A stretch of DNA of 52,931 nt from Hymenoscyphus infarciens (taxonomy: Eukaryota; Ascomycota; Leotiomycetes; Helotiales; Helotiaceae), in assembly GCA_001414345.1 (NCBI GenBank), contig LLCB01000367.1, forward strand, positions 1 to 52,931. The letters are read 5' to 3'. The position numbers were made by a program, and so were the translations under genes. Below the pieces are notes generated by a model. It was not told the DNA's origin. It was given only the letters and a program-made list of their open reading frames with translations, and did not search any database. Shown here in pieces: positions 10,670-20,813 of this stretch. Each line of letters opens with the position of its first letter. The first letter of the stretch is position 1.

Positions 10670-12246
10670 CTACCTAGAACTCCTCGCAGCATTATTCGAA
10701 GTGTGAGCCAGCAGAAACTTGCAACACGTAAGTGTATATTTGCAAGCTCGACTCCAAGAATCATCCTGCGCAATACCAAGTTTGATACTCACGCCATCCA
10801 TCTTCTCACCCTCAATCTTGAAGATCTTATCGCCCTCGATTTTATAAGGTAATCGCAATGGAGTATTACTCGCTCTCATAGATTCCTTCTCCACAAACTC
10901 TCCTAGTTGTTTGATACATGCTAAAAAGGCTACCATAGCGTTATCGAATTTTCGATGCATGAATGTGAGGCCGAGAGGCATGTCACCGGAAGAGTAGAGC
11001 TCGAGGACTTTTTTGCTTGGTGGGCGATTAGTGCTTCCTCGTTGGGATCCGGCTCGACTAGTGAATGGGGAGGGGTAGTCGTATTTAATTATTCGGGATG
11101 TGGAACCCATGGGTTGGAGTTCGTAGCCGTGGAATTTGAAGGCTAGTTTTTCTGCTACGGTCGCGAGGAGGAGGAGGGTGTGGCCCCATGCTGCGTTTAT
11201 TTCTTGCCAGTCTACGGTTACGTTTGAGAGTCGTCCGAGACGGAGACCGTTTATGGTACCGAATTTTCCATCGTGACTTATGCAGAAGGTGTCGTTGTAG
11301 ACGTTTGTTCGCTGGAGTTTCTCGAGGAGTTGGGCGTCATGGTCATATTGTTGGTTTACGCTGTCGCGGACGTTTTGGAATTCGGCGAGCTTCATGGCGA
11401 ATACGTTTCGTTCTCGCCAGAACTTTCCTTCTTCAATGTCGAGGGCTTGGGCTTCTTCTTCTAGTTGTGCGATTTCTTCGTCGACTTCTGCCTTTTCTTT
11501 TTCGAGTTTCTTTAGTTCTTCGATGGCGGCGGCTTCGTCTGCTTTGGCTTTGGCGAGTTGCTCTTGAGCCTCTTTGACTTCATCTTCGGTTGGTACGTCT
11601 GCGTTGACCTGTTTCAAGAATCCACTGTATGCATCTCGTTCTTTCATCGCAGAGTTCAGTCTCAATTGTAAGCCATCCACAAGGAGATCCGTGCATTCAA
11701 CACAGACTGGATGGTCTATATCTGACCTGGCAGACAGTATCTCGAATAGCCTCGATACCCTCTCCATCTCCTGCGACATGGCCTTTCCTTCGTCTTCCGC
11801 CTCATCCATGTTCATGTTCATCATGTCCTCCGGTCCTCGTCGCTTTGGGATTGTATCTTCCGGGCTTTTCACAACAGCTGCTGGCACAACTTGGGATTCA
11901 GTGAGCATCACAAAGGACATGGCAGGGTTGGCAAGTCCAGTCTTGGAATCTATAGATGAGGCATCACTTCTTCTTGCACCGGATATGTTGCGTCTGAAGG
12001 TAGGTGAGGAGGGGTTCTTGGATACGCGATCGTAAAGTTGTTTTCGTTCTTGGGGGTATCCTGGTCGCGAGGAAGGTATGCTCTTAGGTTGCTGTTGGGA
12101 GGATGCGCCTGAGGGAGTTAGTCTATGCTAAATATGACAGGTGTTGAGCTAGAAGATATACCAGCTAAGAGATCAAATGCTGCCGGATTTAGGTCTTCGA
12201 GGGAGCCATCCAACTTCAGAGGGGTACGGCATTTCTGGCAATACAT
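10670..12246 (-). CDS. atg6: Autophagy protein Atg6/Beclin-1 (Vps30), 507 aa
   Basis: Atg6 is a subunit of the Vps34 PI3-kinase complexes needed for autophagosome formation and vacuolar/endosomal sorting. Two exons, 12246-12162 and 12108-10670, flank a 53-nt intron (GTATAT at the start, GACTAAC branch site, CTCAG at the end). Splicing in phase 1 adds the conserved N-terminus MYCQKCRTPLKLDGSL. The layout is a CxxC at Cys3/Cys6, a second CxxC (HPVCVEC, Cys164/Cys167), a long Glu/Lys/Ala-rich coiled coil at roughly 185-300, then the evolutionarily conserved beta-alpha repeated domain from about 300 to the end. Landmarks in that domain are YNDTFCISHDGKFGTINGLRLG, split here by position, INAAWGHTLLLL and a C-terminal CKYTLTCCKFLLAH. 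It is transcribed divergently from the Scm3 gene. Confidence 0.95.
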
Positions 12247-12651
12247 GTTGGATGTGGTGATGTTGCAAGGAAGCGAGGCGTGGAGTTTAGTTAATAAGTC
12301 CAGACGAGTCGGAACTGTTTCGTGAGTTATTCACATTGTAACCGAGAGCCTCCAAGTATTCGTGATCAGGTCGAGGTTCTAAGGTGTCGGGTAACATGGA
12401 AATGCGTGAATACAAGTAGGACAAACATCGCTCGGCCCCGCTGGAGCTGCTGGTTACTCCGTTAGCTCAACTGCAGGGGTGTGATTTAAGCTTAAATGTA
12501 CCACCAATCAGACACGACGCGACCCCTCAGCGCGTCCGTTCCAATAAAGTGGAAATCTAGTTGTTGGTGCAAGAATCGCAATCGCATCATTAAATTTCAA
12601 CCTCCATCACTATTCTGATGGGTCGTATACACCTACCACCACGCGCACACT
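12247..12651. promoter_or_regulatory. Divergent promoter between ATG6 and SCM3
   Basis: A 405-bp intergenic region serving both the - strand ATG6 and the + strand Scm3 gene. It contains two CCAAT boxes (12504-12508, 12541-12545), candidate sites for the HAP/NF-Y complex. It also has two ACGCG cores in inverted orientation (12517-12521 and, on the - strand, 12535-12531), resembling MBF-type cell-cycle elements. A C/A-rich leader precedes the Scm3 ATG. Site functions are inferred from motif matches only. Confidence 0.5.
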
Positions 12652-15600
12652 ATGGAGCCGTACTGGAAGCGCCAGCGATTATATTCGCCAATTCGTAATG
12701 AGTTTCTCAAAACATTTTCAAGGGAACAGGGCTACGGCATCCACGAGCGCGATGAGCTTCAAAACTATGAGGATATCGATCAGCCCATGAGGGGCTATGG
12801 AGGAGGAGAAGAGGACAATCAGGACGAGGAGGACGAGGAGGAAATCGATCCAGTGCCAGATCCAGACTCGGAGCTGCAGCAGAGGAGGTCCCAGTTGGAT
12901 TTCAACCTGAAATCAACATTCGAGTCGATATTCGAGAAGTACGGCAAGGATTTCGAAGGAATTGGAGATGAGATTGATCTGGAAACTGGGAGAATTATTG
13001 TCAACAATGGACATCTATCTAAAATGCGACACGAAAGGGATGCCGGAATCCGACATTACGACGAATCCACGGAATATACAGAAGAATCAATTGAGAGCTC
13101 GCTCGGAGGGGATGAGATGCTGCTAGATTACAATGATGAAGAAGATGAGGAGGAGGAGGGGGAGGATGGCGAAGAGGGCGAGGAAAGTTCCGGCGACGAT
13201 GGCGAGGATGACGACATGGAGGACGACATGATTTTGCGCGGGTTTACAAGAGCAACTCGAAATATTCAGCCAGAATCAGCCCTTCATTCTTGGCAGCCTC
13301 CTATTCTGCCCACGGAGAGCCCTCGAAACTTCCATGAACCTCAACTTCTTGCGCCAATTACAGTGCCAAACACAGCTGTGCCATCACAAACCCAAATCCT
13401 CGCTCAATTTGGGCCTCAGCCGGGCGCTCAAATTCACCAATATGCATCACAGCAGCATTCACGTCAAGATGGCAACGTTCAGCCTGCCTGGCAGACACCC
13501 ACTGTGTCAAATCGAGAAAGTTCACGCAATGTCGAATCCGCTTGGCGTGTACCAGACCTACCAAAACCACCGCGAAAACACACTGAGACGGGGCCATCGT
13601 GGCGAAAGGCTCCACCAAAACAACAGACATACAGACAAGATAATATTGAATCAGCCTGGCGTGTACCAGACTTGCCCCCCGATCCACAGAGGGGTAACAG
13701 GAATGAAATCGAACCCTCTTGGCGTGTCCCTGAGCTTCCCGTTGTTGCCCCAAGACCACGTTCAAGTCCAAAAAACATGAGTGTCAAGCCAATTCTAGTG
13801 GAACGAAGCCCGTCTCCTGGAGTGGGTGGTTCAGTATGGGCTGAACCGGAAAAAGAACACCGGAATAACCCTTCTGCTAAGAATCGCCGCGCTCCCTTTA
13901 CAGTTGAAGATGATCACATTTTATTGGATTGTGTAAAAAAAGCAAGAATTCTTGGTATAACAATGAACGCAGATTTTTGGAAGGGTATGGAGGCCCAGGT
14001 TTGTATCCCTCTACTCTCTAAGCCCACCTTCGCTAACAAACTCTAGTATCCGCGCCACCCCCACAGAAGTTGGTATGGACGATACGAGAGAAAGTACTCA
14101 TATCTCGAGCCAGACGAAATTGGCGAGCCAGAATCATTACAAACAACAGATTCTGAAAGTTTCGCGGTTCCTACTCGACTTCCGAACCCGCAAAAGCCTA
14201 GGAGAACCTTCCTAGGGACGCCACCTCAGAGACCAGTTCCCACTTTCAGTCACCAAAAACCAGAACCAGTGAACAACAGGCCGAACAATCCGGGTCCGAT
14301 AATGCCTCTCCCAATGGAAAAACCCAGCCAACCCACTCAGCGGGACTCTAGAGTTATTACTTGGTCAAGAGCGATTGATGCTACAGAATCTCCAACTCCA
14401 GAACTGGAAACGGAAGGCCTCCCAGATGCAAGACATATTATCGGAAACATTCTTGGTAGTAGGAGGCATAGCTATTCAGAAAGGAAAACATCATCCAGGC
14501 AACGGAACGACGAAAAAAGACATGTCTCTGATCAATCATTATACTCTAGTCACAGCCACAGTCACCCGGTCACAACGGATTTCCAAATGCGAGATCAACC
14601 ACAACGACAATTTGTCGATTTGATGGGTAGCCATTCCAAACAGGTTCCAGAAACTGAAAACCTTCATAGCCCTTTGCCGATTGTCGATAAAGCCCCTGTT
14701 GGAACTGTGCCATGCCCTCACACTGATTGTAAGAGCTTTCCTACAATATTTTACCGCCTAGACAGGACCATAGAAGAGGATTCTTCTCAACTGGCTATTC
14801 ATCTTTTTGAGGAGCATCGAACCACAGCTTTCCCATGTGGGGAGCTCAATTGCCCATACGTGGGTGAGCATGGTTACTTCACGCAATTTGAGTTGGTTGA
14901 ACACGTCAAAAGTGCACATCCCAACAATGCAGCCCTGCAGCGACTTGAAAGTCGTGTGAGCTCAAATCTTTGGAGAAGCGAAAAACCTGCTGACGCTTCT
15001 TTCAATTCCACGTGGAATGGTCCCGAGATTGTGCAAAGGGCAAGCAAGAATCAAGAGTTCGACTATGGATCGCCACAAAGAGCTCGCACTTCTCGCGTTT
15101 CATTAAGCAGTCAGCATCCTTCTTCCGGTTCTGACATGAATCGCACGTTAACCCCCAGAGGCGTGGCTGGTACATCGACGTATACACCTATGACTAGTGT
15201 GTCTTCACTTGTGGTAAATCACCCATCTGCACACAGCGATCCAGGAGAGGGCGTCAGTCAAGATCGATCTTCTTTGCCAATTCTGCCGACTATCGAAAAC
15301 CCAACACCATCGATTTCAAAGGGTTTTGGCTCTATTCATGAGCCAAGCATTGAGCCAAGTATTGTCGAAGAAAATGAACTGCCTAGTAGGAAAGAGCACA
15401 AGGCTCATGATCGACTACTCGACGTCCAGCAGAGCTTTTCTTCTACAGCTGGCATTCTAGGAAGTGATGGTGAGGGTAGTGTTGACACCGATAGGACGAA
15501 TCGGGGACAGTACGGCATACCCCAAAGCCCTATTTTGGGCGCATCTTCCCCTCCGAGACCAAAACATTCACTCCGCTCAAGTATTCCAGATTCTCATGAT

Positions 15601-16629
15601 TCTACGGATGCGATACAAATATCTCGCCACCCGGCTGTACAAGAAAATTCCACAACCAAAAACAGCGCCAACCAAATCAACTCGCCTCAAAAAGTGCCCT
15701 CACCTGTGGGAACCCCTACCCTACCCGAACCGATTCTCGCAGCGAAACTTCAATCGCCCAGGGTGGAGAAGAGTTTAGCCAAGCAAATGTTCAAGACTCC
15801 ATCAAGGAAACGAAGAACAATCCCCGGTTTGGATTCCAACGAGGATGATGAGTTAAATCTAGCTACCGATGGATTCATCCTCCTTTCGTCCAGGCCTAGA
15901 AATAAGAACAGGCCTCTGGAAACGCCAGATAATGTAAAACGGGAGGAGACTGCTGGCATTGCAGACGTTCCATCCATATCATCCGTACCTGTGAGGAAAA
16001 AGAAACGAAAGCTGCATCAATTCCAAGATGATGACGATATCGATGAATTGACGGCCGACTCGCCAATGCATTCTCTCTCACTACTTGGACCATCTGCCAG
16101 AAAGCGAATCAAGGTTAAAACGGAAGAGCAACTTGAAGGTGCTGCTGTGCAGTCCGTTCAGCAAGGGAAACGAAAATACAAACAACTTAAACCGCGAAAA
16201 TCAATTTGTCAGCCCCGTTCAGCCATTGCCGAATCAAAAGGACGACCATCACAAATATCTCAATCAAGCTCGAGATTGGGATCCGTCCGTACGGGTACAC
16301 CTTTACTTGACCTCACTCCAGGCAGGAAAGAGGGACTCTATCCGGGAAAAAACCATGAAGTCCGTGACTCAACAGCTGATAGTTCATCACGAGTTGAGGT
16401 TCCTGCCAGCGACGAGACGTCTTCGTCACCAATGCAGGGACTTCCCACACCCTCAGGCAAATCCCATCGTCGCGGAAGTGTAGAGATCAAAGAAGAAGGA
16501 GAAGGAGCAAACCCTGTGGTTATTGTCAGAACTCCAAAAGGCACATTGAAAAAATGTGGTGAGAATGGGTTTGCGTGCAAGAAATCGTTCTGTTTCCGTT
16601 GTGGAAATTCTAGATTCCCTGTATTTTGA
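12652..16629 (+). CDS. scm3: Scm3/HJURP-family CENP-A chaperone with Myb and C2H2 modules (1309 aa)
   Basis: Scm3 deposits the centromeric histone H3 variant (Cse4/CENP-A). Exons 12652-13998 and 14047-16629 flank a 48-nt intron with a GCTAACA branch site. Residues about 80-130 match the Scm3 domain (FEKYGKDFEGIGDEIDL, then VNNGHLSKMR). An acidic tract follows at 160-195, then a proline-rich region with seven spaced tryptophans (W214-W396), several in the form ESAWRVPDLP. A Myb/SANT-like segment spans about 413-465 (FTVEDDHILLDC..FWKGMEAQ, then HRSWYGRYERKY) and is split by the intron. Two linked C2H2-type units use Cys672/Cys677/His701/His706 and Cys713/Cys718/His735/His740. Basic AT-hook-like patches follow, and the protein ends in a Cys cluster (1286, 1293, 1298, 1301). 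Large Scm3 proteins with accessory DNA-binding modules are known in filamentous fungi. The start is the first ATG after the divergent promoter. Confidence 0.88.
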
Positions 16630-18128
16630 GTCTGTGACGGGGCATTGCTGTAAGTGAATAGCCCGATGGGTAATGTGGTACGAATTATACGACGTTGATA
16701 AATACACAATCAAAAAGAAGTTAGTGATAACCACCGGGTGTTCATTCCTTATTTAATTTTGCGCTGTCGGAGTTTGGATACACTTGCCGCAGCTCTTCAG
16801 CCCCCCTCCTACTCTATCTGGCCCACTCCCGTAAGCCAAACTTGATGTCTCGACCTTTTTTGGGCACACCAAGGTCCTATGTTCATCGTCAGTCAACCTT
16901 ACTGTTTTCGATTTCGAAATTGCGAACCAACTACCGTGGCATGTCATACATCTCGACCCACCTCACCTCATCTGCTTTTCCACGACCCCAGATTTGGAGG
17001 CTGGCCAAGACAATACCCAGATCACTAATCGTCAGATAGCTCAAGACTGTACATATCGAGCCATTATTGTGACCTTTGGGGCTCTTGTGTACGCGTCAGA
17101 ACCATAGGTAAGGTAAGCTTAGTACGAAGGTTTTTCTTTTCGAGCTTTCTCGTTCGCACTTAGTTCTCGTCTCGCCTCCCACATAACCTTCAAGCATGAG
17201 GGCAAGCATACCCCCAAGCACACCCTTCTTGAAATTAAAAGGCCAATCCCAATGTCCTTCCTGGGTACCGTCTGCCGGAAAGTACCAAGTACCAATTTAT
17301 TCTCATTTCTCAGGAGTATTTCTACAGAGACCAAACCACGAGGATTCTCGGGATGTTTTGTTCCAGAAAGGAAGCACGGGACCCCTGCTTACGGGGGAGC
17401 ACATCGTAAGCACACATCGCGTGGCAATGATAAATATTAAATAAGCACCGCCCCCATCCTCTCCCGCTTACACTTGAATGTTTTTCCTTCCAAAGCGGCG
17501 TAAGGCGAGTAAGGCAATTAAGTGTTTCGGTAGACGGAAGCTAGTTTCCATGTTGGTTTAGGGAAGGTTTGGATGCATTGAACTGTCCACAACCGACCCA
17601 TTAGATCTTTGCGATATACGAGCAACAGGGGGACGGGGAGACGTTTTTTATTTTTCGGGACCGATCTCTGTTGCTTGGGCAGAGTTTTTGAGATTGGGAT
17701 TCGGCATAGGGGGATAGAAGGTTACGTTCGTGCGACGGTACATTTGAATCTGAATCGATCCCTTTCAGCCCCAACTTCGCTTGAGCTTGTTTGTCGTACG
17801 TCGTAAAATATAACGGTTATTACAACCGTCATTGGGTAAGTGAGGTGGAGGCACGGAATCCGGGTGTTCTCAATTTCCGTATTCGTATGGAATAATGCTA
17901 GATTGGAGATGGCCACGAGGTTGGGGATGCGAATTGTCAGGGTTTAGATGTGGTGGTGGCTGGTATTAGAGTTGTAGCTCGCTCGTTGGCGACACAGCAG
18001 TAGCGGAATCGTATTTCTCGAATAGTGGAGTATCCGAGATGTCTATAACGATACACAGACACCTAACGACTTTCCGTTATTGAGATTTGGAAAAGATATT
18101 GAGGATTTGGGAGATTAGGTATTCCCAC
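16630..18128. other. Intergenic region downstream of SCM3
   Basis: About 1.5 kb before the MITE. Many short frames exist on both strands, but none has a recognisable domain, a coherent exon structure or a protein-like composition. I see no RNA gene. Confidence 0.55.
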
Positions 18129-18344
18129 CACCAGGGGGTGCAGGAATTCGTGACTGGCGAATAGTTAACTAACTCTCCACTACTCCTTCTATTGTTTATC
18201 CGAGACTCGATAAATCGATTCCATTATCCTAAAAGGCTTAAATAATTAAGATTTTAATATGTTTATTGTTCTAAAGAAGTTAGAATAATTGTGGAAGTGT
18301 AAGGACTTTGAGAATACAGTTACGAATTCCTGCAGCCCCTGGTG
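18129..18344 (-). mobile_element. 216-bp MITE, copy 2
   Basis: The same element as 78-294, in inverted orientation, with terminal inverted repeats CACCAGGGG..GAATTCGT intact at both ends. CCAC adjoins both termini and could be a 4-bp target duplication, though the terminal repeat boundary makes this ambiguous. It is richer in C and G than copy 1 and probably nearer to the ancestral sequence. Confidence 0.87.
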
Positions 18345-19209
18345 CCACTTCTTTTTCTCAAATCCCCAAACCCCGTCGCCAAATGCCGAAGTGGTTTCCA
18401 CCTTTGTAAAGACCGATGTTCGGCTTTTCTTGCACGAATGGATTCATACCCTAAGATCTGAGGCCTAATCCCTACATCAGATGACCTTCGGGTTTCAATA
18501 CCACGATTGTGATCCGAGGAGGTATTGAGAAGTTGAATATGGGAGGTGTTTTGGGCGAGTGGCTTCCCAGGATATTTGGTCCTTGGAGTGAGGAATTTGA
18601 GTACGACCATTTTCGTGAGGCTCTGGCGGAGGAAGAGTGAGAGGAACAAGAAGAAGCAGCAAAGATCAAATAGAGGAAGAAATGTAGGAAAGGAGTGCTT
18701 CTTAGTCGATTGGAAGGCAGACGTTTGATAACTTGCATTCGACCAAAGTGGCGCTTGATCCACGGACTCTTGTATATAGTTTTTCGACGACCTCGTTCCT
18801 TTTCTCCTCTCTTGAACTCAGATAGACTAGACAATATACCCCTATATCTTACCGAAAGTGGTTCCTGAAAGTACAACGGTCATGATAATGTTAAACTAGA
18901 TAGCAACAATTAGATATAATGCACAAAGGATAAAGAAGCAAGCATTTAACAGCTCGGCTTCAAATTGTTTTACGCTATAATCTACTTCCAAACACCGAGG
19001 AATATCAGGATTCATATGCATTCCAAATTTGTCAAATGTAAAAAGGCAAAAGGAACAGCGAACCTCGAAGTTTTGCTATTGACGAATAGTTAAGCCCGAA
19101 GACCATTATGCTGTGAACAGAAGTATAGCTGGGCTCTGAAGTGATGATAGAGATGGTCCGCTTTTTGACTCTTCTAGTTCATGCCCAAAATTGAAATAGC
19201 TGTTGACTA
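18345..19209. other. Intergenic spacer between two MITEs
   Basis: About 860 bp with no recognised gene. Overlapping - strand frames at 18320-18876 start within or beside the MITE and have no family resemblance. Confidence 0.5.
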
Positions 19210-19638
19210 AGAGCCTGTTTGGCTGGCATATTAATTAGATTGTTTAGGATATGCACCACTAAAAAAGTGTTAAAATAATATCGGATAATTTAATATCTTC
19301 AACAGTTTTAAATATGCTAAAGCGTTTAGCCCGCATATCTAAAAAGTGTAACATATCCCAAAATATAGTCGAATTTACTTTAAAAAGATATACACTACTA
19401 AAACAAGGCAAATATCTAATTATCGTTAACAGGCTGATAATTGGAATATCTTTTATAACTACTACCTAGACACCATTTCAGCACCCTCTAGGATGTGTAC
19501 TAAACGAGCCAAACTATTACCGCTTATATTATTCAAATAATTAGATAATAATTAAATATATGCTAAGCCACTTTAGAAAGGTCCCGGCATATTTAATAGA
19601 TTATTTAATACTATCACAGGGCTAGCTAAATAAGCCCT
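19210..19638. mobile_element. Candidate hAT-like MITE (429 bp)
   Basis: A sharply AT-rich block bounded by imperfect 18-bp terminal inverted repeats, left AGAGCCTGTTTGGCTGGC and right (reverse complement) AGGGCTTATTTAGCTAGC. All five mismatches are transitions. The interior has several dispersed GCATAT/ATATGC motifs and no ORF. The termini resemble hAT-type ends, but I found no clean 8-bp target duplication, so the class is tentative. Confidence 0.55.
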
Positions 19639-20813
19639 AAATTGTTACACAACCTCCCTCGACACGTCGCTGCATTCTGTCTGAAGACTTCTCCGGAGCG
19701 GGATGAATGGCGAGATGGTTATATTTTGCCATGGACCATTTGGCCATCGTACAGCCACAAGCATAATCAAAGAAGCAATTGCCATTCCTTCGCGATCTCC
19801 GCAGGCTCATTCTCCAGCCCAACCTGTGCCGAATCCACGTCATGATCCTCAACCGCGCAAGAGCAATAAAAGGAATAATAAGAGCATCGACATCCTGGTT
19901 TTCAAGTCGGATTGCCAGGGTTGAATACCCGTCTCACTCAGACGTAAGACTCCGTAGCTGGGAGAGGCAAAAGAGGAAATCGGGTAGCATAATAGACAAC
20001 GTAACCAAGGGAAACAAGAAGTAAGCAAACACTTGACTTTGATAGGAGGGATAGTCTCCCGCTGCTAGATAACCTCAAGCTTAACACTAAAAGCCATCCC
20101 GCAAGCAGGGCTGCGTTAGCTCTCGTGCCTCCTTCAGATCGAAAGTGAAGATTATATAGATTCAAAATTCAAACATGATCTCATGTTTGGATAATTGGAC
20201 CTAGTTTGGCTTATAATCTTGAAGACAATGTTGGAGTGAATCAGTCCTGGTGGTGAAGCTGTACGAGTACCTTAGATCTGCCGTGAAAGGGGCTGAAGGC
20301 CCCACTTATCTCAAGCACTAGCCACATTTAGCACCGCCACAAACGAACCCCAGATCTTCAAGTACCTTCTGACGCCACAAGCTTTGTTTGTGCACCAAAA
20401 TAAACGCAACGCGATCTGAACTTCACACAATTTCACTGGCGCACAACCTCTCACCACTAGTCTAGCATCCTTTTGCATGCTATGGTCTGCCTATCCTGAA
20501 TCTGCGGAAGATCGATCTTTGGTAAGTGTGGTTGTTGCTTTCAAACATCTTCACAAACAGTCCTTTCCCCCTCCAATGCCAATAGCGCCGCCCATCTACA
20601 TACAAGCAAACGGGGCAGGCGCTACTCCCTTTATTAAGGCCCCTCCACCTACATATCTTCTCACCTTTGAGAGACGAAACGAACTCTTTATTCTTCAGCT
20701 TTACTGATCAACTACTTAGTGCAAGCGCATAGTTCCGAAGTGCACCAAACCATTGCGATTCCTCCTCGCCTTATTCACAAACGGAAGAACATCCCACAAC
20801 CCTGATAACTACG
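19639..20813. other. Upstream region of WAPL
   Basis: About 1.2 kb with no convincing gene. The last 400 bp is C/A- and pyrimidine-rich and probably holds the WAPL promoter and 5' leader. Several short overlapping frames around 19640-20165 show no domain. Confidence 0.5.

Noticed and set aside
11188..12035. + strand ORFs opposite ATG6
   Set aside because: Antisense shadows of a strongly identified coding exon; Arg/Leu-rich composition is typical of the opposite frame.
12430..12480. tRNA-like stretch in the ATG6/SCM3 promoter
   Set aside because: No B box or foldable cloverleaf could be found.
18320..18876. Two overlapping - strand ORFs of 134-147 codons
   Set aside because: One extends into the MITE terminus, the frames overlap each other, and neither shows a domain.
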